NCBI GenBank assembly: GCA_951394405.1
Contig: OX596336.1
Coordinates: forward strand, 806,001-870,000
Source of the DNA: Coprinellus micaceus
Lineage: Eukaryota > Basidiomycota > Agaricomycetes > Agaricales > Psathyrellaceae
Direction: 5' to 3'
Length of the DNA: 64,000 nt
Part shown: in pieces, positions 55,711 through 64,000 of the stretch
How the letters are laid out: each line of letters opens with the position of its first letter
How positions within the stretch are numbered: the stretch's first letter is position 1
Position numbers and translations under genes: made by a program
Notes under the pieces: model-generated
What the model was told of the DNA's origin: nothing
Databases searched by the model: none
What the model saw: only the letters and a program-made list of their open reading frames with translations

Positions 55711-56532
55711 ACAAGTGTACTCATTCACCGTAGTCTGTACTTCAATCAATGCCCTTATCCGCTTCTTTAGCTGTGAAACTCCACCTCCTGAAGTATTTCC
55801 TGAGAAACCAAAAAAGCGCCATCGGGCTTTGGGGTTTATTTCTCCAACAGCCAAAGCAATCCAACATTGAGCCGACACAAATTGCCAAATGTTTGGGTGT
55901 CAACCGCATGGAAGAATCACATTCATTGAACTGGCTCGTTGCAGCTTGCGAGACCCAGGCCTATATCTACCACCACATCTCGACCAACAACATTCGGCTC
56001 AATCGGTACCTCTCCGCACCCTTGTTCCGAGGTCTGACAAGGGTATCTATTTTGCTGTGCAGTCCATTGGGACTTCATTGCGGTTTAGCTGAGTCGCTTG
56101 ACATAACAAATGACCAAACTCACCTCCAAGGCATTTCAAACAGGCGTGCTCATCCTTTAATTTCTCAATAACCTTCTGATTGCCAGATATCATCTTATCG
56201 ATACGCGTGGCTTCCTCTTTGAGCATTTCTTGAAGGGTCTCGTTGGCACAGCGCTGTTCTAATTCGCGCAAACGGGCGGCGTTCAATTCTTCAACCAAGA
56301 CCTTGGTTCAGGTGGCTTGCCTGGCGTTATCAACGCTGTAGTGCAGACAAACCTGTTGGGCATCTTCTAATTTTGCAGTGAGCGACTGATTATCGTCCAA
56401 GGCAGTTTCCAACATGAGTTGGAGCACCTGGATTGTACCGGTGAGCCCGGCAATATCCTCATGGTGAAGTTCTATCGTGGAGGCGTGAATACAGGTTGTG
56501 GGGGGAGTGAGGAGAGGCACATCGGCAGGCAT
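55678..56532 (-). pseudogene. Small coiled-coil gene, one stop
   Basis: ATG 56532 (MPADVPLLTPPTTCIHASTI). The helix continues IAGLTGTIQVLQLMLETALD..LTAKLEDAQQVC, meets TGA near 56309 (QAT*TKVLVEE) and continues in the same frame (ELNAARLRELEQRCANETLQ, EMLKEEATRIDKMISGNQKV). A GTGAGT donor follows at about 56128; a later exon may include GGVSQLKKRIRALIEVQTTV at 55790-55720. The stop fits CGA to TGA. First of a run of minus-strand coiled-coil genes. Confidence 0.5.
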
Positions 56533-56908
56533 GATGGGGGGCGGTTGAGGGGAGGGCGAAAGTTGGATGTTGAATGAACGAGTTCGTCCCCATAAAGAAG
56601 GGATCCAATAGCCGAAACACTGGAAACTGTCAAATCACCAATGAGGTAATACAAAGCCCGTCTGGCGCCTATTCGGACGATCTTTCAGGGTGTCGAGATG
56701 GATACTCAGTTGACATGCAAATACCCTCCGTGGGTCAGCCGACTGTATGCTCAGAAGTTCAGGGTTAAGCTACTCAACGGAAATGTACACTGTTCAGGGG
56801 CAACATATGAAATTGAATCTGGGGACCTTGAAATAGGGTCAAAGCTTTGGTTCAAGGTTTCAGTGAGAGTGTAGTTACGACGATCAAGGAGGGAGACTGA
56901 CCTGCAAT

Positions 56909-57442
56909 TCAAGCTTCGTCACCTGATACATCCCCCAAGGTGGCTAACTCAGGCGCCCTGGCCCTCTGCTCTGCATGAGCTGAGACCAACTTGTTCCAGG
57001 TAGCTTTGTTGTCGGCGTCCCGATTCACCCAGGCCTTCAGCCAATCCTCAGCCTGCTGTCGGGTTTGGGTCAGCTCTTCTGCTGACCCAAGCTCCATCAA
57101 GTTGGCCATTTTCTGAAGGGCGGTGAGGATGCGAGATGACTGTTGTTGGAAGCGATGACTGCAGTCCGCATGTTCGTCAATGAGGCGTGCAATCTCCCCC
57201 TCCAAGAAAGCCCAACCCTTCTTGTATTCTTCCTTCCTACGGAGCAAGTTGGCCTTATCAATGATGAGCTGGTGGTTGAGCTTGTCCAGGTCGGTGCATC
57301 GAGCTTGATGATATTCAACCAAACCCGCATTGCCGCAGTGGCAGGGAGAGGAGGATGTGCCTTCGTTGGAGGAGCCATCGGGAGAAACAGGCCTGCCTGA
57401 ACTACTCAAGGTAGGACGGTGTGGGGCCTGCGAGAACGTCAT
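56909..57442 (-). CDS. Coiled-coil protein, 177 residues
   Basis: ATG 57442 (MTFSQAPHRPTLSSSGRPVS). A Ser-rich N-terminus leads to a Cys/His patch (CHCGNAGLVEYHQARC), then a long amphipathic helix from residue about 60 (LDKLNHQLIIDKANLLRRKE..EIARLIDEHADCSHRFQQQS..EDWLKAWVNRDADNKATWNK). No stop inside and no clear intron. Family not recognised. Similar in size and design to its neighbours on both sides, which suggests related or co-amplified genes. Confidence 0.5.
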   Translation of the reverse strand: MTFSQAPHRPTLSSSGRPVSPDGSSNEGTSSSPCHCGNAGLVEYHQARCTDLDKLNHQLIIDKANLLRRKEEYKKGWAFLEGEIARLIDEHADCSHRFQQQSSRILTALQKMANLMELGSAEELTQTRQQAEDWLKAWVNRDADNKATWNKLVSAHAEQRARAPELATLGDVSGDEA

Positions 57443-57604
57443 GGACGGTAGTGTGGCTTATTGGAGTGAGTGCCTCTAATTTAAAATATGTCGAATATCA
57501 CAGGAGAGGGTGAGGCTCTGTCACACTGGCCTGCTACGGCAAGTGACAAGCTTGTAACTTCCGAGTATCATGCTATCCTGTCCAATTCTACATATTACAA
57601 CTTC

Positions 57605-58234
57605 CTAAATGAGTGAACCTTCGCCAAGATCCAGATTTCTATATGAGAAGTTGTAATCAGTAAAGACGTGCCCACTTCTCGGCTGATGGATTAAATACCA
57701 CCTACATTCACAGTTGTCGTCTGTCAAGATCATCAATTCGGGGATATCAAGCCCCAATGAGACACCCCAGGAGCTGGCTCTGAACTCTTCGTGAGATATG
57801 GTTCTATCGGCGGACCAGGCTGCTGCAGCATGGGACTCCTGTTCATCCCATTTCTCAACAACCCTCCCTGCGACCGAGAATGTCTCGGCAAGCTCCTCCA
57901 TCATCTCCGATGAATTGGGTATCTCGAGTGTGCTGATCCTCTCAATGGAGTCTGCAAGACAGGTGAGGATCAATGTGATTTCTGTCATGGACCGCTTTGT
58001 TCGATCAGCCTCCACAAAGTGAGCCTTCATTCTGGTCTTGAGGAACTCCAACTGGCGCTGAAGCCTCTGGTTGTTTGCAACAAGACCCGATTGCTCGAGC
58101 CAGTACCGTATAATTTGGATCTCTAGTTGCGAGATGGCCTTTGCTTGCTTGTCAATTACTTGGAGGTGCTCGCACGGTTGGTTCGGCGGGCACAGCAAAT
58201 CTGTCGGAGGTGCGGCAAGATCGGAAGACTCCAT
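57605..58234 (-). CDS. Coiled-coil protein, about 210 residues
   Basis: ATG at 58234 (MESSDLAAPPTDLLCPPNQP) is preferred over a start further upstream because the upstream residues look like leader sequence. Helical region: QVIDKQAKAISQLEIQIIRY, QSGLVANNQRLQRQLEFLKT, SIERISTLEIPNSSEMMEEL. The C-terminus is non-helical (LGLDIPELMILTDDNCECRW). No internal stop. Function unknown. Confidence 0.5.
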   Translation of the reverse strand: MESSDLAAPPTDLLCPPNQPCEHLQVIDKQAKAISQLEIQIIRYWLEQSGLVANNQRLQRQLEFLKTRMKAHFVEADRTKRSMTEITLILTCLADSIERISTLEIPNSSEMMEELAETFSVAGRVVEKWDEQESHAAAAWSADRTISHEEFRASSWGVSLGLDIPELMILTDDNCECRWYLIHQPRSGHVFTDYNFSYRNLDLGEGSLI

Positions 58235-58319
58235 GAGAGTGGGTAGGGATGCACACACTATATGACACACACAATATTTATGGAAGGTGGGGATCTGACA
58301 GCTAAATAAATCAGTATGT

Positions 58320-58484
58320 GAAACAAGTGAGTCGTCGCATGATACAAGGAGTCGACAACTCCCAACAATTGCATCATGTCGGGCATTAAGCGCCCATCAG
58401 CGGTCCGGTGTTGCCTTAGTTCTGTCGTCATTTTTTGAAGGTTTGCCAACAGAGGGCCGACAGAGAGCTGATCCGAGTCCCCTT
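58320..58484 (-). other. Exon-like coiled-coil fragment
   Basis: The minus strand reads DSDQLSVGPLLANLQKMTTE then LRQHRTADGRLMPDMMQLLG, similar in style to the neighbouring coiled-coil proteins, with no start visible. It could be the 3' exon of a gene whose 5' part is lost, or the 5' part of the next one. Confidence 0.3.
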
Positions 58485-58579
58485 AGAGAGTCAGTCAGTG
58501 TAATGAGAACTCATCACAAGTAGCAAACTTCATACTGTCAGGCATATATACATAGGCAATCTACCAATAGATCTGCACC

Positions 58580-61408
58580 TTAACCTGCCTTACCATACCG
58601 TGGATTTTCCTTTCGTACCCTCTTTGAGTGTGTGACTCCCCATACTGGCCCATTCGCAACACTTTCTAGGTCCCTTTCCTCGGCAGACTTCTTCCTTGGG
58701 CTTGGTGGTGGTGAGCTGGGCAAAGACTCAGGGGGAGTTCTCTTTGAAGAGGTACCAGCCTTCCGGCTTGCGCTCCTCCCAACTCTGCTTGCAATACCTT
58801 CACCACCAGCCGCCTCTTCAGCATCCTGATCTTCCCATTGAACCTTTTTCATGGGTGACACAGACCGCTGACCCACCCCCAACTTTTTGGAGGGCCTCCG
58901 GCCTTCTTCCACATCATCGGGCGCAGTAACCTTCCAACCCTTCCCCTTTTGCTGAGACGGTTGGGCGATATTGCCAACATCCTGCTTTCGCCTCCCTGGT
59001 GCACCCTTTGCATTTTCCTTAATCTCCTTCCCCTTCTTCCTTTTGACAGATTCCTTGGCCATATCAACACTATCTTCCCTCTCAGCCTCAACACCCTCCG
59101 ATTCACTTCCTTCGCTCTCCTCTTGTACCAGCTGCATCGCCTGCTTCTTGCCCCTTCCCGACTTTTTTGGGGCTACATTCTCTTCCATGTTATTGTCCTT
59201 CCGAAGTCTTTGTCCACGAACCTCTTCAACCTCGTTCTCTGATACCCCCGAATTTCCACCTTCCGAAGCAACAGATTGGGCCTTTAACCTTCCACGAATG
59301 GGTGTACCCAAAGAGAGGTCCTTGGTTGCTTTTACAAGGCTTGACAATCTGGACTGCTTTTGGCCTGAAGGATGCGACTCATCTGAAGACCATTGTAAGC
59401 TAAGGTCTATGGAAATGAAACCTGGTACTCACCTGAAAAACGGCCCTCATCCTCCTCAGAATCTGATGAAACCAGGTGAAGTTTCGACCCAGCCTTTGGT
59501 CTGGGGTGAGGGGAGCCCTCATTGTCTTCCTCCGAGTTGGCGAGCGGAGCCTCTGGTGCCTTTCCACGGCCACCCTTCTGAATGATCCCTACAGATTGTG
59601 ATCGAGATCGACATTTCTTGACTGGGCCCACTTCGGGAGCCAGAACCTCCACAGGTTTAGCCTTCTTCTTAGGTGTGGGCTCCCGTCGCCTTGATGTTGA
59701 CTTTTTCTTCTTCTTCTTCATTGTTGCCTCATCCCCCGAAAGGTCGTTGAGAAGCGGAAGGGGCTCTCAGAAAACCAACTTTGACTGTGGTATCATACGT
59801 CCATCCGAACCCTTGATGGAGGGCAGCTGCATCTTGTATTGGCGGAATTCGAATGGTAACTGACCATTCTCCTGACGTTTCCACCAGTGAAGCAGCATCG
59901 ACTGACAGTTGTCGACCCCGATAGAATTTGGATCTGCCAGAGTCGCCCATCCATCAGGGAGATAGATAGGGTGGATGAAGTGAGAGAGACTTTTTCCAAC
60001 GGATGCCCATGGCACACCGTGCCCGATCTTTCGCCCAACAGGAATACCCTTGGCCAGCCCTATTTAGGATTCACAAAAGTCAGCCCTGGGAATCGGCAAC
60101 AAAAATTGGGACTCACTGTAGTCAGCATCCATGAACTTTCGAACTAGATTGGGCAGGTGCTGGTATGGCTTCAGGACCGGGTGATCTTTGGTTGGGTCGG
60201 GAAGAATGGGTCTTCCTTCCCCATCAATTTCAAAGGTGATATCCTTGGGAGAGCCTTTATGGTCAACATTCTCATCCTTCTCAGGCCATACTTTCTCCGA
60301 GAATGCAGAATATTTTCACACAAGCCCAATAGAGTCAAGATACGACCTGTGCAAGAGTTTGTATGAACGTCCATCGCTGCCTAATTCATGGTTAAAATCC
60401 AATGGAACTTGAGTAACATGGAAGTCAGCTAATAAAACCCGTGTAAAAAGGCAATAAACACACCTGTAATGATTTTCCCCTGAGTATGCTCCCAGCTTGC
60501 CAACGTGAACAACCGAACCCCCATCTGCCGATATAAATTGTGTGAAAACGTCCGAATGGTCCTGGCGGCATGTTGCTCCGCGGGTATACCTAATTATGCA
60601 ACATATAGGTGTATATGGGTCCACACACCTGCACCGGACATCATGGGAAGGTCCCACACTCCGCCAAAGTGTTGCCTTATCCTCGTAACCCTTCTGATCC
60701 TTCGCGGATAACTGATTAAACTCTGCAGTGATGGCCCTTTGGAGGAAATGGAAAGGTCGAAGGGGCTTGTCAGTAGGTAGCTCCCCTGTGTCAGGGCCAT
60801 CTTCATTGCTGACCTCACCCTCAGCCCCCTGAGCGTCATCCACCGCCTTTCTCGTTGCAGCCTCATACAGCTTAGCCTGAGTTCCCTTGATGAGATCTGG
60901 GTTCTCCTTGTGGAAGACCATTCTAGCGCTCCATGGAACATTCCAGTGGAGGGGTTCCTTTTGGGTCCTGGCCCTTTGAGCGTACCACAATTTCACATTC
61001 TGAGTTGGGAGACCAATGAGGAAAGCAGGCCTCAAGTCAATAATAAATGTCGGACATACATACCTCCAGGACCCCTGCTCACTTCTTCTCCGGCATCTCA
61101 ATACCATCCTTCATCATCTCCTTGACAAATGAATCGCCTGTGCGAAACGCAAGCTCTCCTCTTTCTTTCTTACCTGCCTTCTGATAATCGTCCTTGGTAA
61201 GAACAAGCCTGGCAAGCTGACTCTCGTTAAACCGATCGTCAAGCGACATCTCACCGACTAGTTCATCTTGCTGCGGGTCGGCAGAATGAGAATTTCCAAC
61301 AGAGACATTCTGCTCATCCGACTCTTCTCCTGACTGGGGAGTATGCTTGGAGGAGGAGGAGATACTCTCTTCGGTATTATCGCGAGGTTTGGGCATTGAT
61401 GCGAAGAT
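58580..61408 (-). CDS. Large nuclear-type agaricomycete family protein (multi-exon)
   Basis: ATG 61408 (MPKPRDNTEESISSSSKHTP). A Ser/Glu-rich start is followed by SLDDRFNESQLARLVLTKDD. Later exons encode LHWNVPWSARMVFHKENPDL, FHFLQRAITAEFNQLSAKDQ..KGYEDKATLWRSVGP (about 60780-60640, an HMG-like spacing of hydrophobics), GDPPKDITFEID-type sequence near 60250, KPYQHLPNLVRKFMDADY, and VGKSLSHFIHPIYLPDGWAT with LLHWWKRQENGQLPFEFRQY (60000-59830). The last 370 residues (59721-58580) are Lys/Ser/Glu-rich and disordered, with several basic clusters, ending SKRVRKENPRYGKAG. The GTGAGT..CTTCAG intron at 59440-59390 keeps frame. I know the pattern from other mushrooms but not its function; nuclear localisation is inferred. 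Inner exon limits are approximate. Confidence 0.6.
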
Positions 61409-61484
61409 ATGACGACAAAGGGGGGAGCTGCTAAAGTGCTGTTGTCTGAGGGATGGAGTAGGTGGCATGCTATCGGAGAGACCC

Positions 61485-61492
61485 TATTTATA
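61485..61492 (-). promoter_or_regulatory. TATA box between divergent genes
   Basis: TATAAATA on the minus strand (in GGGTATAAATAGGG) lies 77 bp upstream of ATG 61408. The KDZ gene starts 110 bp away on the other strand, so the short intergenic region could act for both. Confidence 0.5.
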
Positions 61493-61601
61493 CCCGTAAC
61501 TTTGTGACCGACAGAGACGACAGGCCCATTGTTATTTTCCTCTCCAACACAGCCTTTCGTATTGTCTCGATAGTCCAAACACTACCTCCCTCTTGCTCAG
61601 A

Positions 61602-63788
61602 ATGCGTCACGCAATCGAAGGAGACCGCAAGCGGGCTATCACTGCAGAGTACATCGGGTGTATCACCAGCCGTGGTTTCAAGGGGCACCTCGTCTGTGGT
61701 GACCACAAGCCTCGGGTTCGGAAGGCCCGTCTTGATCTCACTATTGGACCCACCAGCTCTGAGACACTTCCACACCACCCCCTACCCCCTTCCCTTGGCC
61801 CCAAACTTCCAGATCTGACTCCACCTCCTCCAGCCATGGACGTCAGCGACAATTTCGGCATATTCCAGAACTATGGTACACCTCCCGATGACCCTGTCAA
61901 CATTCCACTGCCAGACAACACTCTTGTGAAGGCACCAACTCAGAAGGACCCTTATCAGCCTAACATCTTTGAAACACCAATTACGAAGTCAAGCCAAGGA
62001 GCTGTGAGTTTTACGTTCCATCTATATACCATTATTGCTGATCCCATGCTCCAAATTTGAATAGACAACGTCGGGAGAAATGGTGGTCTGGACCGACCAG
62101 AAATGGTCACCCTATCTGTCGAGGATTGTACGGGATCAGGAGCTCCAGACCACTACCTGCCAGTCTTGCAAGACCTCACCAGCAAAATGGCGGTGCCTCG
62201 ACTGCCTGGGAAGACCCCGCCTTTGTACCAACTGCTGTCGGGTCGGGCATCGGCTTCACCCATTCCACAAGGTAGAGGCATGGTCGAACGGTCATTGGAC
62301 TCCCACGTGGCTTTGGCACACAGGTGCTGTTATATGTCTTGGTCATGGACAGGATCCTTGCCCAAAGTACGAAGCCACCTTGGAGGAACTGGAGTCCCGA
62401 CTTGTCTCCGTCAACACAATCAATCCCGACACCGACAATTCCTTCTGTGCCCGCCCCAAGAAAAAGACCATTGGGTCTGGCAATATTGTCTGCTTTCTCC
62501 ACACCAACGGTTTCCATTATCTTCCAGTCTATACCTGCTGGTGTGAACATTCTGCTGATGACGACATCCAGTACCTCGACCATGCTTTCTACCCTGCGAG
62601 TTGGAGAGAGATCCGATTGGTTGTTGCTTTCGCAGCGCTGGACACCTATCACCTGTTCAAGGTTCATGGCCACATGTCTACCGAAATGTATCTGGAAATT
62701 CTGTGCCGCCTCACCAACTCCGTCTTTCCCCAACATGCTCCGGTGAATACAAGTTGACTTATATCGGAAATATCTATCAACTAACCCTACCGATCTAGGA
62801 CCGTCGCCAAGAGCTCGCCAAAGTCTGGACACAGTGGAATTACATAACAAGCCTGAAGCGAAATGGGTTCCCGCATGCTACTCCCGATACCAAACTGGCA
62901 CCAGGCTCTCTCACTCTGTTCTGCGCTGCATGCCCTCAACCCGACATCAATCTCCCCGGAGATTGGTCCAAGGATAGCCAGACATAAGCCAGTCCTTTTA
63001 TTATTCAAGGTGCAATATACTGACCTGTATATTGAAGGTGGCTTTATCGGCGATACCTTGTGGCCGATGGAAACTTTGTACTGGATCATCTTGCAGGGTG
63101 CAAGAAGGAGGGTGCCCGATTGACCAATGGTGCTGCCTACATGACAGAGCCAACCCGTTATGCAAAACACGTCAAGATAACCAATGAGAGGAAGGAGGTG
63201 AGTACAAGATAGGCCTTCCAAAGCCCAATGTTCCTTCTACTTTCGGCACAGGACGTAGTTAGTGTGTCTTCATTTGCCCACTTTGACAGTCCAACAGTCG
63301 CCTGACGCCCTTTTTTTTGTATATGTCCCAGCTCCTCGTTTATTTATGTCTCGGTATTCTCAAACGAACCCATTTGTTGATCTCCTTATCTATGTAGGCC
63401 TCCAGCTGCTCCAAGCTTCACACTGTGTTGGACTGGGATGTCATGAAGAAGGGGTACAATGTTACAGGGGTGGTCGTGATTGCCTGTGCAAGGCATGGAT
63501 GCTTCGCACCGGGCAGTGTTGTGGACCTTCAGAAGGGGGAGAGGTAAGCTGTATGCCATTTCAAATGCGTACCATTTGGCTCATCTCCATGTTAACTCTA
63601 GGCAGTTGAATGTCGACTATGCTCTTGTCCAATCCCTGAAACTGACCAAGGCTATGGACCTTCCTGGCGCACTCCTGGCCTACGACGTCAACTGTCAGTA
63701 CTGTGTGAAGTTCTGGAAGAGGATCAAGAAGGGCCCATATCTGTCACTTGATCGGTCTTTTCCCATTGATTTTGTCATCGGCCTATTC
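61602..63788 (+). pseudogene. KDZ-family transposase with CxC cysteine cluster, truncated
   Basis: ATG 61602 (MRHAIEGDRKRAITAEYIGC). After an intron (62004 to about 62064) comes the cysteine cluster CQSCKTSPAKWRCLDCLG..LCTNCCRVGH..H (62150-62270), then WLWHTGAVICLGHGQDPCPK, TNGFHYLPVYTCWC and YPASWREIRLVVAFAALDTY. Further introns at about 62742-62798 and 62966-63037 keep frame (GDW|WLYRRYLVADGNFVLDHL). It continues CSKLHTVLDWDVMKKG, VVVIACARHGCFAPGSVVDL then QKGER, and LAYDVNCQYCVKFWKRI, blocks of the KDZ (Kyakuja-Dileera-Zisupton) transposase domain. KDZ enzymes move large DNA transposons in these fungi. The frame is intact until IGLF at 63788, where an LTR-like sequence begins and the rest of the catalytic domain is missing. 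Confidence 0.85.
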
Positions 63789-64000
63789 TGTTACGACTCG
63801 GTTGGGGTGTCTCCAACAGTCGGCTCGGTCTTGTCAATTCTCTGGTACGCTCGATATCGGCGATCGTAGTCGTTCTACCAGTGTGCGCGGTTTGGCAGCC
63901 GTACGTCACGTCTCGGGTCGGGGGTGATGTCGTCGATCACTTCTCTCCTTACTTCCTGGTGCAATGTCGGCGATTGCTATCCTAGGTACTGCGTCGTCGT
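63789..64000 (+). mobile_element. Probable LTR (Gypsy-like) start, runs off the window
   Basis: At 63789 the KDZ coding sense stops abruptly and TGTTACGACTCGGTTGG begins. TGTTACGAC is a common 5' end of fungal Ty3/Gypsy LTRs. The following 210 bases are non-coding. The other LTR, coding region and target duplication are outside the window, so the class is inferred. Confidence 0.45.

Overview
The window looks like a repeat-rich stretch of a basidiomycete nuclear genome, most likely a mushroom-forming fungus (Agaricomycetes). The reasons are many short GT-AG introns (about 45-75 nt), an Hsp70-12A-like gene of the type expanded in these fungi, F-box/LRR-like genes, a KDZ-type DNA transposase with a cysteine cluster, a DIRS-like tyrosine-recombinase retroelement, a Ty1/copia element, and several multi-copy protein families that I recognise from agaricomycete genomes but that have no established function. 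No rRNA or tRNA gene, CRISPR array or prokaryotic feature was seen. All family assignments come from reading motifs; no database search was run.

Layout. 1-925 is the 3' part of an Hsp70-like gene. 1.4-4.4 kb holds a decayed LRR/F-box-like gene and a pair of antisense open frames. 5.26-10.95 kb is a large decayed multidomain gene (N-terminal zinc finger, long central domain, C2H2-like region, C-terminal PHD-like finger). 11.1-16.7 kb is a second large decayed gene on the same strand, split by a 2.65 kb transposon. 17.8-20.4 kb is a second such transposon. 20.6-21.8 kb is a coiled-coil gene. 22.5-30.6 kb is a minus-strand copia element that carries three nested insertions. 30.7 kb has an F-box fragment. 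32.4-39.8 kb is a DIRS-like retroelement (gag with zinc knuckle, RT-RNase H, tyrosine recombinase) with a 2.4 kb transposon in its gag intron. 40.3-47.1 kb holds an LRR-like pseudogene, two multi-exon minus-strand genes and a truncated plus-strand gene. 47.1-53.2 kb is two abutting transposons with an assembly gap. 53.2-61.4 kb is a run of coiled-coil and low-complexity genes plus a long nuclear-type gene. 61.6-63.8 kb is a KDZ transposase cut by what looks like an LTR that runs off the end.

The most striking signal is a family of five 2.4-2.8 kb non-coding elements (13298-15951, 17783-20424, 33289-35704, 47065-49887, 49888-53208). They share a tip (CACCT..GTCAC) and an inner palindromic core (CTCATTTAGATAAG, then a GATAAGG..GGTATC..GAAAG block), but their outer arms are built from completely different short repeated words. 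Where ends are intact they carry 7-8 bp target duplications, as hAT elements do. Two of them lie inside introns of other mobile-type genes.

Most long genes carry in-frame stops, and many of these are TGA where arginine (CGA) is the likely ancestral codon. This suggests CpG-directed C-to-T decay of repeats. The few readable, apparently intact multi-exon genes are the minus-strand genes at 44.1-46.4 kb and 58.6-61.4 kb and, up to its truncation, the KDZ transposase.
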